A stretch of 64,000 nucleotides of DNA from positions 17,261,464 through 17,325,463 of the forward strand of contig CM067357.1 in NCBI GenBank assembly GCA_034190875.2, in the 5' to 3' direction. Shown here piece after piece: positions 24,520 through 38,939 of this stretch (the stretch's first letter is position 1; every line of letters starts with the position of its first letter). Source of the stretch: Urechis unicinctus (lineage: Eukaryota > Annelida > Polychaeta > Xenopneusta > Urechidae). The position numbers were made by a program, and so were the translations under genes. Below the pieces are notes generated by a model. It did not search any database, was not told where the DNA came from, and saw only the letters and a program-made list of their open reading frames with translations.

Positions 24520-27500
24520 CATCATCCAATGGAACTGTCGAGGATTTCGGTCCAACTATGACGAACTCAAATTTCTTTTGTATGACCATCAACCTATTGC
24601 TGTTAGCCTTCAGGAAACTTTCTTGAAGGAGACTGATCAAATGTCAATGAGAGGGTATACCATGTATAATAAAACAACTTTATCACAAAGAGACGCAAGA
24701 GCTGTGGGAGGGGCATCTGTGCTTGTTAAAGACGGTGTCCCCCATGAACCCATTCCTCTTGACACGCCTCTTCAGGCTATAGCCATTAGAATTACCCTCC
24801 ACAAAAAACCATCACTTTGTGCTCTCTGTACCTACCACCAAACTACAAGATTTTACAGAGAGACATTGATCATTTGATCAGTCAACTTCCGTCCCCACTT
24901 TTGCTGCTTGGCGATTTCAATGCCCACAGCGATTTATGGGGATGTGAGGACACCAACGACAGTGGTCAAAAAATAGAGAATTTCATCATACAAAATGATC
25001 TTGCTATATTAAATAATAAATCTAAAACTTATCTCCATCCTGGAACCGGATCTTTCTCTGCCATAGACCTTAGCCTCTGCTCTCCATCTCTTTTGATGGA
25101 ATTTGATTGGGAAGTTGGTCAGGACCAGTGTGGAAGTGACCACTTTCCAATATTTTTAAATATCAATAGGCCTATGCCCGCTGAGCGGGTATCCAAATGG
25201 AACCTACATAAGGCCAACTGGCCGAATTTTACTTCTATGTGCAGAGACATTATCAACAAAGATACATTAGAAAATATTGATGAAGATCCGGTATCCTTTT
25301 TTACACAATCAATAATTAATATAGCCACACAAAATGTACCGAAATCCTCGACAGATTCTAAACGGATATATAAACCATGGTTTTCTGATGCATGCCGTGA
25401 CGCTGTCAAAGAGCGCAAACGGGCACTGTACAGGTTCAAAATGCGGCCCACCGAGGCCAACAAAAACCTGTACAAAGTAGCCCGAGCCAAAGCTCGACGC
25501 GTCATCAAATACAGCAAGCGTGAGTCTTGGCACAATTTTGTTTCCAAATTAAATAGCAAGACTTCCACGAAAAAGGCATGGGACATGGTTCGTAGGATTA
25601 GGGGAAAGGAAAATAACAACACTCTCTCACATCTGGTTAAACCAGATGGTTCCAAAGCCTCCAATTTGAAGGACATCGTTAATACTCTAGGCGATGCCTT
25701 CCAAAAGAATTCCTCTGCCAATAATTATAGTACCAAATTTCAAAAATTTAAAAACATCATCGGGAACGAAACATTCCTAATTTTAATTCAAATAACAATG
25801 AAAATTACAACTCTCTTTTTACACTAAAGGAGTTGGAAGATTCGATACATAAATCGAATGACACAGCTAGTGGACCCGATGATGTACACTATCAATTTTT
25901 AAAACACCTTCCAGAGGAATCACTTGAAGTACTTTTAGACATTTTTAATGGAATCTGGGAATCTGGAACATTCCCAGATGGTTGGAGAGAGGCTATAGTT
26001 ATCCCGATACCCAAGCCAGGGAAGGATAACACCATTCCTACTACGAACTATCGTCCCATTGCCTTAACGAGCTGCATCTGTAAAACGATGGAGAAAATGA
26101 TAAACAGCCGCCTGGTATGGTTTCTTGAAAGAAATCAACTTATTTCCAGGTACCAGAGCGGTTTCCGTCACACACGTAGCACGACGGATCACCTGGTCCG
26201 TCTTGAAAGTTTTATACGTGACGGCTTTGTGAGGGGGGAACATGTGGTGTCGTCGTCTTCTTCGATATGGAGAAGGCCTATGATACCACATGGAAACATG
26301 GAATCCTGTCGGATTTGAGCAGTATGGGCCTTAAAGGCCGCATGCCTGTTTTTATCCAAAAATTTCTTGAGAACCGAATTTTTAAAGTCCGTGCTGGCAC
26401 CACCCTTTCTGATACTTGTGATCAGGAGATGGGGGTCCCACAGGGAAGTATTTTATCTGTTACGCTTTTTAATATAAAAATTAATAGTATTGTTAATGTC
26501 ATCAAGCCAGGTGTGGATTGTTCACTCTACGTGGATGATTTTTTGATTTATTTTAAATCCAAAAATATGGGCACAATTGAGAGGCAGCTTCAACTTAGCC
26601 TCAATAACATCCAAAAATGGGCGGATGAAAACGGATTTAAATTCTCGAAATCAAAAACAGTTTGTATGCATTTCTGCCAGAAGAGAACCCTACATCCTGA
26701 CCCAGTCCTCACCCTTGATGGCAACGTTATTCCTGTGGTGGAAGAAACCAAGTTTCTTGGAATAATTTTTGACAGGAAGCTCAATTTTAAAGCTCACATT
26801 TCTTACCTCCGTAAGAAATGTTTTAAAGCAATCAATCTTTTAAAGATGTTGTCCAATACTGATTGGGGAGCGGACCGGAAAGTCCTTTTACGGCTTTACC
26901 GGTCACTAGTGCGCTCCAAGTTGGACTATGGCTCTTTTATATATGGTGCTGCCCGTCGCTCATATCTAAGAAAATTGGATACTGTCCAAAACCAAGCTCT
27001 GAGGCTTTGCCTCGGGGCTTTCAGAACCTCTCCCATTCCCAGTCTACATGTGGAAGCCAACGAGGCACCACTTGGGGTTCGGAGGGAGCAGCTTGCCATT
27101 CAGTATGCCTTACGCATAAGGTCCAACCCCAAGAATCCAGCATTTGATGCTGTTTTTAATCCTGGAAATATCCATTTTTATGAGAGTAGGCCGAATGCTA
27201 TCCCTTCGTTTGGTCTGCGTATCAGAGAATCGCTGGATGGGTCATGCTCTAACTTGAATGCCGTGGCGGTTGAGACTGTGCCAGGGTCTCCCCCATGGCA
27301 ATTGAAAACCCCAATAGTGGATAAATCGCTGACAACTTACACGAAGGGATCTAACGAGCCTGATTTTTTACTTCACCAATTTAGAGAGATAAAGGATAAA
27401 TATTCGGACCGTTCTGCCCTTTACACAGACGGTTCGAAAGAAGACAATAAAATTGGAGCTGCAGCCATTATGGGGAAATGTGTTTTTAACATGAGCCTAC

Positions 27501-28214
27501 CACCTCCACTGTCAATTTTCCACGCTGAGCTTAAAGCTCTTTCCATTGCACTTGGACTTATTGCCCAATCCAGTAAAAAGCGTTTTGTTGTATTTTCCGA
27601 CTCACTGTCTGCCCTGGAGGCAATCACAGGGAGTAATTTACGTAATGGTTTTATTTTAAATGTTGTGCTTTTATATTCTCAATTGACAGATCGTGGCAAG
27701 GATATTTTGTTTGTATGGGTACCAAGCCATGTTGGTATCCCTGGTAATGAAAGGGCAGACAGAGCTGCCAAGGAAGCCCTCAACATGAATGTGACTGAGG
27801 TTAAAGTCCCCTTTACAGACTTTAAACCTCAAGTCGTCCAATTTTTTAAACAGAAATGGCAGGACCAGTGGGATGAATCCATCCCAAACAAACTTCACGA
27901 AATTCAGCCCTTACTTGGGGAGTGGCCACAGAGCTGCAGAGAGAGCAGAAGAGAGGAGGTTTATTCTTGCTCGCGCTCGTATAGGACACACCTATACAAC
28001 TCATGCCTTTCTATTAAGGGATGAGCCCATCCCTGAATGCATTCCTTGTCAATGTACCTACACCGTCAAGCACATTCTCATCGAATGTGCTGATTTGATT
28101 TTGATCCGAAATCGCTTCTTCCGGGTTCAAACCCTTTCAGAATTGTTTGAAAGGGTGAATCCATCCAAGATACTTGGATTCATAAGAGAAATTGGACTTT
28201 TCTATAGATTTTAG
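24509..28214 (+). pseudogene. LINE ORF2: endonuclease-reverse transcriptase-RNase H, frameshifted
   Basis: The ATG at 24509 overlaps the ORF1 stop by 11 bases. Domains in order: the APE/EEP endonuclease, with IIQWNCRGFRSN, LQETF, LLLGDFNAHSDLWG and GSDHFPIF; the reverse transcriptase, with GPDDVHYQFLK, IPIPKPGKD, NYRPIALTS, QSGFRHTRSTTDHL, DMEKAYDTTW-like motif A, GVPQGSILS and catalytic YVDD; and RNase H, with YTDGSKEDN, HAELKAL, SDSLSALEA, WVPSHVGIPGN and ERAD. A C-terminal Cys/His cluster follows (CIPCQC...HILIEC), ending at 28214. Frame breaks lie near 24830, 25780, 26260 and 27950, so it is disabled, though all catalytic motifs are present. The largest intact piece, 26267-28024, covers the end of the RT and all of RNase H. 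The enzyme would nick target DNA and copy its own RNA there. Confidence 0.85.
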
Positions 28215-28420
28215 ACCATACAATTCTCAAATTATTATATATAATTCAATTAATATAATTCAATTGATACTAATGGGTTTAATTTTTAATTTTTAATTTA
28301 ATTTTTAACCCTTCACTCCTTATCCTTTCGTACTCGTATTTACCCCTCCTTAAGTAGGCACCATATAACACACTAGTGTTGGTGTGCCGTTAAACCCTAT
28401 ACTTACCTTACCTTACCTTC

Positions 28421-28566
28421 CATGTTTTTCCGTTGTTTCCATATTTCCTAGACGGCTGCTTAATCAAGTCCAACTTATCTAATAACCTTTCTACTACAAA
28501 TTCTAGGCATCATATAAAACATTACTGTTGGTGTGCTGTTAAAGCCTATACTTACCTTAACTTCCT
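28421..28566 (+). mobile_element. SINE-like element, 3' part
   Basis: TTCCATATTTCCTAGACGG, CTGCTTAATCAAGTCCAAC, AGGCATCATATAAAAC and CTATACTTACCTTAAC match the last third of the family. It abuts the TTACC tail of the LINE. Confidence 0.7.
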
Positions 28567-28734
28567 TTAAGTAGTTTTCCAATTATGTCCTTTACGGCTG
28601 CTTCTGTTGTATTGTCATACACTGAGCTGACACGCCACACTCCTTGAATATGTACTTAAGATCGATGCGTTCAGCGGCGGTTGTTGCAAGTCCTTGTAGG
28701 CCGCTTGTTTTGGAGTTATCCTGCTCACTCACTC

Positions 28735-29035
28735 ACTGGGGATTTGAGCACATCAATGACAACGGTAAAAAAAAAAGTCATTTAAAATGATTTTGGCATA
28801 TTAAATAAAGGGACCGGATCTTTCTCTGCCAGAGATCTCGGACTGGGCTCACCATCCCTTTTAATGGAATTTGAATTGTTATAAACATTTACAGGCCTAA
28901 GCCTGCTGAGGGGTTGGCTAAAAGGCAATCCCACAAGGCCAACTGACCCAATTATACTCCCAAGCGCAAAAATACTCTACTCAATTATAATACGTTAACC
29001 TCTTTTACAAAATCAAAAATTAATATAGCCTTCTA
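28735..29035 (+). mobile_element. Decayed LINE fragment (endonuclease region)
   Basis: Matches about 24930-25330 of the LINE with deletions: GACCGGATCTTTCTCTGCC, CACCATCCCTTTTAATGG, AGGCCTAAGCCTGCTGAG. No open frame remains. Confidence 0.7.
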
Positions 29036-29647
29036 CAAGTTACTTGAAAAACATATCAAGTATGAGATGATGCATGAAGTGAAAGGATTACATCCATACA
29101 GGGTGCGTGATGAAATTGACCAGGATATTTTTATCTTTGGCTCCATATTCTTCCGTGCATCTTCATCAACATCGATTTCCCTTTTTTTCTAGTGCGTTTA
29201 TTTTTAAGGTGTCTGTAAAATAAGGTTACGTTTATCTAAACATCTTAGCATATAGCTTCTCTAAAAAGACAAAAAGTGACTACGTCACAGGCAATCAGAT
29301 AGTTAATACAGGTCAATGGTAAACTGTCAAGTTTTCAATAACTAATAAAAGAGTTATAAAATGAAATAGAAATGTCGTCGTCTGTCATCTGCTTGTGTGA
29401 CTTTGATATACATGCACTTATACAGACTGACAAGATGCGCAGCTACCGGAGAAGAGTCCGCACCTTGCCAGAGAGAGGTGACTTGATGTGCTGTTTACGA
29501 GTAACTTATCCACTTGTATTTCAAACCTCCGGCTGATATATCGAGCTTCTTCCTCACTCAGCGCCTCTTAATGGCCTAGGTTCACATGCCTCAGGTTGTT
29601 ATCAGGTGACAGGAGTTCAACCACGTCGCGTTGGTATCCGCAAACAT
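29036..29647. other. No gene seen
   Basis: Non-coding, nothing recognised. Confidence 0.4.
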
Positions 29648-29965
29648 GTCTTCAGAGGCAAGTTATAGGGGGCAACCTGTTGGCCATGAGTTGCTACTCG
29701 TGTCAATGGACACAGGATTTATATGGAGAGGCTCTTTTTAGGGCCATGTCTGCAACACAGAGCTATCAGGCCTGGATTTCCCCAAGCCGAGGGAGAGAAA
29801 TTACCTGGTCTAATCAATCTGCTTTTGGTGAAATAATATGTGCATGTTTATATTTGACATCATCATCCACTTGTATCTCCCTTTTTATTCCATTTGCCTT
29901 AGAATGCGACTGCTTAATCAGGTAAATCGTATCTATTCATCTTTGTAGGCACCACTGACACATCA
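29648..29965 (+). mobile_element. SINE-like element, lacking both ends
   Basis: It begins at ATAGGGGGCAACCTGTTGG and runs through GCGACTGCTTAATCAGGTAA to AGGCACCACTGACACATCAG, where the next copy starts. Confidence 0.7.
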
Positions 29966-30242
29966 GTGTCAGTGGACAATGGGAATCATGAGGTCACTTT
30001 GTGGGCCATATCTGCAACACACCACTTGGGCACATATTTCATCTAGCCGAGAAGCTGGAAAGGCCTGGTCCAGTCAATCGGCTTGTGGTGACTTGCCCTG
30101 GGATAATCGTTTCCATTTTTATCTTTTATATATCCATTTTCATTTATCCCAGAAGGCTGCTGCTTAATCAGGTCAATCTTAATTATTAGCTTTACTCGGC
30201 ACCATATAACACTAGTGTTGGTGTGCCATTAACCCTTTTACT
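29966..30242 (+). mobile_element. SINE-like element, 5' truncated, with 3' tail
   Basis: It runs from GTGGACAATGGGAATCATG through CTGGTCCAGTCAATCGG and GCTGCTTAATCAGGTCAATC to GGCACCATATAACACTAGTG and GGTGTGCCATTAACCC. It is placed head to tail with the preceding copy. Confidence 0.75.
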
Positions 30243-30378
30243 TCGTCTGAGATGTGGACATAACTTCTTGATTTTTAGACTGTGACCTTTAATGTTTCCA
30301 GCAATGTAATAAAGTCAGACACAGTATCCACAAGTACGGGTAGTGCTGCATGCACTCCCTCCAGCCATGTGAATGTCC

Positions 30379-32944
<2,566 letters not shown>

Positions 32945-33180
32945 TGCGTGAACTAAAAAAGACGCAAACAACAGACCACAATGTAACACATTGACAAGCG
33001 TCAAATGGAGGTTATCCGGGAAGATTACTTCTGCCGGAAGTAACCCAATTTGCATAGCTGAAATGTTAAACTGGGTAGAATATGAGGTAACTGAGGACGG
33101 ACATACGCGACGACGTTCATAAGCTTAACGGTGACGCACCGTTTATCCACGTCGTAAGGCTCGATTGAGGTGTTTCGCAC

Positions 33181-33242
33181 TGTATCCACCATATAACACG
33201 TGATTGTTGGTGTGCCGTTTAAACCCTGTACTTACCTCACCA
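33181..33242 (+). mobile_element. Isolated LINE/SINE 3' tail
   Basis: ACCATATAACACGTGATTG, GGTGTGCCGTTTAAACC and CTTACCTCACC only. Either a very short insertion or the leftover of a longer copy. It lies upstream of the DUF6589-like start. Confidence 0.65.
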
Positions 33243-33324
33243 TCCAGGATCATGCGGCGTATGGCGGTTGGTGTGTTGTCATGACACCTCAGGCCCATAC
33301 ACATTCTGAATTAATTACTATGCA

Positions 33325-34738
33325 TAGTCCAGAATCAGGCACTGAGGATTTGCCTTGGGGCATTTCGAACCTCACCCATTGAAAGCCTCCACACTGAAGC
33401 CAATGAAATGCCTATCCATCTAAGAAGAAACAAACTGGCCCTTCAATATGCAGTTAAAATAAAAAGCAATCCAGATCACCCTGCCTTATGACAATATCTT
33501 CCACCCCAAATACCAAGTATGAATGAAAATAAACCAAATGCCATACCACCTCTTGGCATCCGTATTCAAGAATCGCTAAACGACATATCCAATAATCAAG
33601 ACATTATTGCACCAAACAAAATTCCCGAAACACCACCCTGGAAATTGAACACACCAACAATAGACACATACCTTACCAAATATGATAAATTAAATGCAAA
33701 TGATGAAATTTCATGAAATAAAAGAACATCACAAAGACAAGATATTTATACTGATGGATCCAAAGATGCAAACCGTGTGGGCGCTGGAGTCGTGTTCGGA
33801 CCACAGACCCACAAGGAAAGACTGGCTGGTGCAGCATCTGTTTTTACAGCCGAAGTTACCGCAATAAGGATGGCATTGGGCCTTATTGCTCACCATCCCA
33901 ATGCGGATTTTACAATTTTTAGTGATTCTTTATCTGCCCTGGAGGCAATTGGGAATAAGTTGTTATCGTGCCATATTGTTGTAGATATTTTAGAAAATCT
34001 TACTCGTTTATCCATGCTGGGAAAAAATGTTGAGTTTGTCTGGGTACCCAGTCACATAAGTATCTCAGGCAACGAAAGAGCCGATAGGACTGCAAAAGAA
34101 GCCCTACATGAGCCAGTGTCTGAAACCAAGATTCCATTTACAGACTTAAAACTGCAGGTCGTTAAACTTTTTAAACAAAAATGGCAGGACCAGTGGGATG
34201 AATCCATTCCAAACAAACTTTACGAAATCCAGCCTCAACTTGGGGAGTGGCCACACAGCTGCAGAGAGAGCTGAAGAGAAGAGGTCGTTCTTGCTCGCGC
34301 TCGTATAGGACACACCTATACAACTCATGCCTTTCTACTAAGGGATGAGCCCATCCCTGAATGTATTCCTTGTCAATGTACCTACACCGTCAAGCACATT
34401 CTCATCGAATGTGCTGATTTGATTTTGATCCGAAATCGCTTCTTCTGGGTTCAAACCCTTTCAGAATTGTTTGAAAAGGTGAATCCATCCACGATACTTG
34501 GATTCATAAGAGAAATTGGACTTTTCTATAGATTTTAGACCATACAATTCTCAAATTATTATATATAATTCAATTCATATAATTCAATTAATACTAATGG
34601 GTTTAATTTTTATTTAGTTAGTTTTAACCCTTGACTCCTTCTTATCCTTTCGTACTCGTATTTACCCCTCCTTAAGTAGGCACCATATAACACACTAGTG
34701 TTGGTGTGCCGTTATACCCTATACTTACCTTACCTTTC
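33325..34738 (+). mobile_element. 5'-truncated LINE copy (RNase H end)
   Basis: It starts inside the RT C-terminal region (homologous to about 26985 of the full LINE) and runs to the TTACC tail. An open stretch (33777-34274) encodes RNase H: FTAEVTAIRMALGL, FSDSLSALEA, WVPSHISISGN, ERADRTAKEAL. The first catalytic Asp (YTDGSKD-like) lies just upstream, before a break. The RNase H is only moderately similar to the main LINE, but the last 400 bases are nearly identical to it. It is therefore a second subfamily or a recombinant. The C-terminal Cys/His cluster is in another frame after a stop near 34274. Confidence 0.8.
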
Positions 34739-34910
34739 AGACATCTTTCGTCCTCCATCAGGTCCACAAGTCTCTCAACATTATTGATTCCTTGTAGTGT
34801 TTCACACTGCTCCTCTAGGCGGTCATACAGATGTGGGGGGACTTGGAGATTTCTTGGGTCTCCTATTCTGTGTTGACAGTAGACGCGATATCGCAGTGTG
34901 GTCAGCTGGT
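34739..34910 (-). CDS. Exon-like open stretch of unknown function
   Basis: On the minus strand, 57 codons are open from QLTTLRYRVYCQHRIGDPRN through DRLEEQCETLQGINNVERLV to MEDERCL. Composition and charge pattern look coding. It touches the LINE copy's 3' tail on one side and the helicase block on the other, so it may be a host exon cut by the LINE insertion. Family unknown. Confidence 0.35.
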
Positions 34911-35390
34911 CAGCAAATCTGGGAGCAAATGGTATATCAGGCTTTTCCCATACCCCGTTCGTAGATTATCAACAACATCGTTTCCCAAGAACAACTTCTC
35001 CAAACACTCTCGCTGCTTGTCTGTCATTTACAATCCCGGCTTGTAACTCTCTATGGCTTTTTAAAGTCGATTTTCGATAACAAATTCGTTTTCACATCTG
35101 ACTACCGCCATTTTTAGAAACGCTTGACGGCCATGAAACGTCCGCGGAACTATTTTTTTTTTTCCGATAAATGCCTCATTTTGGACCTACTGAAAAGTTT
35201 TCCATAACAAAATGTATATTATTCTTCTAATCGAACACAGTAGAAAATATTTTTGTAACATTTAAGAGTTGATAATTCGTATCAATATTTCCTCGCGTAA
35301 TGGCCCGAATTTGCCCCAAAGCGATGTATTTGGGGCAGATGCGAATCCTAGTCTGCGCAGAAGTCGATGAGAAAGGAGATCGGCATCGCG
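34911..35390 (-). pseudogene. RecQ-like helicase first-exon block (copy 2), decayed
   Basis: Homologous to 19757-20230. On the minus strand the helicase part reads MTDKQREC and then NLRTGYGKSLIYHLLPDLL. The Pro of the Walker A region has become Arg, a stop precedes MTDKQ, and the T run at 35155 disrupts the start. The 5' flank is conserved (TAATGGCCCGAATTTGCCCC). Not functional. Confidence 0.65.
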
Positions 35391-35399
35391 GCTCTTTGA

Positions 35400-36340
35400 C
35401 GTGCCATGTTACCGGCCACTTTACACTGTAACCAATTAAGTCCACGGAATACTATAGCAAGGCGGGGTCAAGTTGTATGCTTTAACGATGACGTCATTGG
35501 GTTAGGGCAGTGAACATTGAGCGTTTGGTGTTGAATGGAATGTTAATAAAAGTAAATAGGCCCGGAAAACAATAACAAGCGAATACCCAAGAAGCTTGTT
35601 GTCTGAATCCATTCTTTGTATAAATGATTATTATTTGTTATATCAGGACAATTCAACTGTAGGACTTAACGATGTTGGATATATTCACTGTGTATAGATG
35701 TGAATACACATGCAACATACAGTTGCGTCACAAACGGGAGTTAATGTAAAATACTGCTGTGAATTACATGTACACCCGATGTAACATTATATGTTTTCAT
35801 GTTCAATGCGTTCTCATTGGGCGGACAGTTGCACAAGGTGTAGGAAATGTATTGGCTGTGAGTTCGACGTTCTACGTTTAGGAGATAAACACATCGCTGG
35901 GTAGTGATAGACAAAAACTCATAAAAACTGTATTTATAGGTGCTCAGAGATCCTAGTAAACCTCAGCCACATATAAGCATCAAGGCTCATATAATGCTCA
36001 ACATCGTTCAAGCCTAGATCAAACTCATGTTAACCATTATCTCATGTAAATTATAGCCTTGGTCACACAGGAGCCTCTTATGAACACCCGCCTCATGTAA
36101 GCTGAAACATCATTTAAACCTTCAACTCATGTAGATATGAACCTCACGTGAACAAAAACAACCTACAATCTCGTGAAATAACAATGGACTCATATTTTTG
36201 TTTACATTGGGACGGCGAGGAATAGCACACTGACGTATCGACCAGCGACCTATCCACCTCCACCCCTACCCCACTACTTAACCTCCCCCCCAGGATATCA
36301 GGCCCATGTATTCGGCAACTTCAATCTAAATGGTTGCTCA
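35400..36340. other. No gene seen
   Basis: AT-rich, nothing recognised. Ends at the start of the tandem arrays. Confidence 0.4.
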
Positions 36341-36359
36341 CCGTGTGTGAGTGCGTGCA

Positions 36360-36955
36360 TGTTGACTACCAGAGACGTGCGGAAAGACCTACGCTATCAC
36401 AGATGTGTAAGACACCTACCAGTGACGGTACGCTATCAGAGATATGCGAGACACCTACGTGACGGTAAGACACAGATACCAGAGTGACGGTATGCTATCA
36501 GAGATATGCGAGACACCTACGAGTGACGGTTTGCAATCACAGATGTGTGAGAGATACCTACGAGTGACGATATGCTATCAGAGATCTGGGAGACGGTATG
36601 CTATTACAGACGTGCGCGACACATACGAGTGACAGTATGCTATCAGAGATATGGGAGACGGTATGCTATTACAGACGTGCGCTACAGTGACATATGCTAT
36701 CAGAGTGACAGTATATTACTATCAACACATACGAGTGACAGTATGCTATCCTAGACGGTATGCTATTACAGACGTGCGCGACACATACGAGTGACAGTAT
36801 GCTATCAGAGATATGGGAGACGGTATGCTATTACAGACGTCCGCGACACATACGAGTGACAGTATGCTATCAGCATATGCTTCTTCCTATACACAACCCC
36901 ATACGAGTGACAGTGCATCAGCTTCTTCTATTACAGACGTACACACAGAGTGACC
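36360..36955 (+). repeat. Minisatellite, compound unit of about 60 bp
   Basis: Phrases such as ACGAGTGACAGTATGCTATC, AGAGATATGGGAGACGG and TATGCTATTACAGACGTGCG recur in varying order about ten times. It grades into the next array through hybrid units near 36900-36970. Confidence 0.85.
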
Positions 36956-37805
36956 CACCTCCTATACACATAGTGCCATTCTTCTTATACACAACCCACC
37001 TCCATTGCATAGTTTCTTCTTATGGCTTTTTTCGTATACACAGCCTACCCTACTGTGCATAGATGTTTCCTAAACACAACCCCAACTTCCAGTGCATAGC
37101 TTCTTTCTATACACAAGCCCTCACCTACTGCATGCATAGCTGTTTCCTAAACACAACTCCACATCTCAGGTGCATAGCTAGCTTCCTATGCACAACACCA
37201 TGCACTCCAGTATGAGGCTTCTTCCTGTACACAATCCCCCGGCTCCAATGCACTGCTTTCTTCCTTATCACAACCCCACTTCCAATGCATAGCTTCATCC
37301 TATACTCAACCACCGAATCTAGTGCACAGCTTCTGTCGGTACACATCCCGCACTCCATGGCCAAACTTCTTCCAATACACAATCCCATCACCATTGCATA
37401 GCTTCATACTAAATACAACCTCACCTCCAGTGCACAGCTTCTGCCAACACACATTTCTACCTCCAGTGCATTGCTTCTTCCTGTAAACAACCCCTCCTCT
37501 AGGGCATTGCTTCTTCCTGTAAAACAACCCCTCTTCCAGTACATTGCTTCTTCCTGTAAACAGCCCCTCTTCCAGTGCATTGCTTCTTCCTGTAAACAAC
37601 CCCTCCTACAGTGCATTGCTTCATCCTGTAAACAACCCCTCCTCCAGTGCATTGCTTCTTCCTGTAAACAACCCCTACTCCAGTGCATTGCTTCTTCCTG
37701 TAAACAACCCCTCCTACAGTGCATTGCTACTTCCTGTAAACAACCCCTCTTCTAGTGCATTGCTTCGTCCTGTAAACAACCCCTCTTCCAGTGCATTGAC
37801 TCTTG
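36956..37805 (+). repeat. 36-bp minisatellite abutting gag
   Basis: The unit includes CCAGTGCATTGCTTCTTCC and TGTAAACAACCCCTC. About nine nearly identical units lie at 37470-37805, with about fourteen progressively diverged units to the left. Because 36 is a multiple of three, all frames stay open and give spurious 12-residue repeat ORFs on both strands. Confidence 0.9.
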
Positions 37806-38412
37806 CTGTTGTTCGTTTTGCATTTTGAAATTGATTGCGATAGGCTTTTGGAGTGAGTCTGAATTCTTTGAGAAGCCATTCTTTAAGTTTTGCATAATCG
37901 GCTGTTTCTTGGACAGGGAACCTACTGACCACAGTTTTTGCTTTGTCTGTCAGATACGGTCTGATTAAGGTGGACCATAATTTAACTGGCATATCAAAAC
38001 CTTTACACACCGACTCAAAAGAGTCCCAAAACGTTGGCAACTCAACAGGGTCAGAAGACATGGGAGCAATGGCATTTCTCATGACGTTACTATATTTTTT
38101 TAACCAACTTGCATGGTTCCAACTCACTTTTATGTTTGAATCTACTTTCTAAAGCAAGCCTTGCTTCCCTATCTTCGTCTAACCGTAACCTCGTTAGCTC
38201 AAGCTTGTTCATTTGAAGCATCCTAGCTTCTTGCTCAGCATGGAGTTGCATGCGTAACATTTCTAATTTAGTCTGGACATCAAGTTCATAACTTTCAGAC
38301 TTCAAATACTCTGTCGAGTTTATCAACCTCGTCAGATGATACACCCACCTCGACTAACCATTTTCTAAGTATATCACTTCTGGTATACAAATTTTTTGAA
38401 CCAACATCCATA
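37806..38412 (-). pseudogene. Gypsy-like Gag protein, truncated and frameshifted
   Basis: On the minus strand, ATG 38412 gives MDVGSKNLYTRSDILRKWL. A frame slip near 38310 is followed by a coiled-coil stretch rich in Leu, Gln, Glu and Arg (LEMLRMQLHAEQEARML), then another slip near 38115. The capsid-like part reads LPTFWDSFESVCKGFDMP, TDKAKTVVSRFP and YAKLKEWLLKEFRLTPKAYR. The last motif is typical of Ty3/gypsy capsid C-terminal domains found in molluscs. At 37806 the frame runs straight into the 36-bp minisatellite, so the nucleocapsid and pol are gone. No pol lies nearby in this orientation. Confidence 0.65.
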
Positions 38413-38689
38413 TTTACACACACACATATAACAATCCAACATGTAACAGTAAAATGATTTCAAACAAATATGGGCTATTGAGTGAAAATAAAATTGACAA
38501 ATAACTACTATAGCTATGCTCGTAGTCAACTACAATACACAGTAAAGTGGCCAACGCTCGTCTGACCACGTGCACAAAAGTAATAGTACTATGACATTAA
38601 TATCAATTTATCACAACTTTATGTAAATCTGTAATACTCGTTGTGTCTCGTTTTCCCCTTCGTCAACGAGTCAGGAAAATCTTCTTAAT

Positions 38690-38830
38690 ACGTGGTTGTA
38701 GCCACTCCACGACCCCTGTCTATCCTGCCGACTGCTTTGTGACGATCACCCTACAAGAGTCCAACTAACACTGTCTTTATTTTGGCAATCGCATGGCTTA
38801 TAAAGACAATCAAACCGCGTGACATTAAAG
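38690..38830 (-). promoter_or_regulatory. Possible LTR promoter/polyA piece upstream of gag
   Basis: On the minus strand, TTTATAAGCC is followed about 20 bp on by AATAAAGACAG, roughly 370 bp ahead of the Gag start. TATA-like and AATAAA signals in this order suit an LTR, but no matching second LTR or primer-binding site was found. Confidence 0.2.
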
Positions 38831-38939
38831 ATCAATATTACACAATAACATTTGAAATACAACATGAGCTTGGTCATGACACACTATATCATAAAAAGTC
38901 ACCAATCCATCCACATAACCATGTTTATAGCAAAATATA

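Larger units (their letters stand above)
22720..28418 (+). mobile_element. Near full-length LINE with APE endonuclease, RT and RNase H
   Basis: A 5' region (22720-23265) is followed by ORF1 (23266-24519), ORF2 (24509-28214) and a 200-bp 3' region rich in ATTATATATAATTCAATT-like phrases. It ends GGCACCATATAACACAC, a short hairpin (AACAC-ACTA-GTGTT) and ACTTACCTTACCTTACC. Domain order and the RNase H after the RT place it in the I/Nimb-like group. The first 375 bases are the same sequence as the body of the SINE-like elements. ORF1 and ORF2 are frame-broken, so this copy cannot move by itself. Related copies are at 28735, 33325, 42490, 50416 (minus) and 52425 (minus). Confidence 0.85.

Noticed and set aside
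25119-25721. 200-codon minus-strand ORF
   Set aside because: Antisense shadow of the LINE endonuclease/RT region.
36956-37805. Possible CRISPR array
   Set aside because: The repeats are directly tandem with no unique spacers, in an animal genome.
37404-37828. 12-residue repeat proteins on both strands
   Set aside because: The 36-bp minisatellite leaves all frames open; there is no start context or conserved protein.
38690-38830. Complete LTR pair for the gag element
   Set aside because: Only one TATA/AATAAA-like cluster was found, with no second copy and no primer-binding site.
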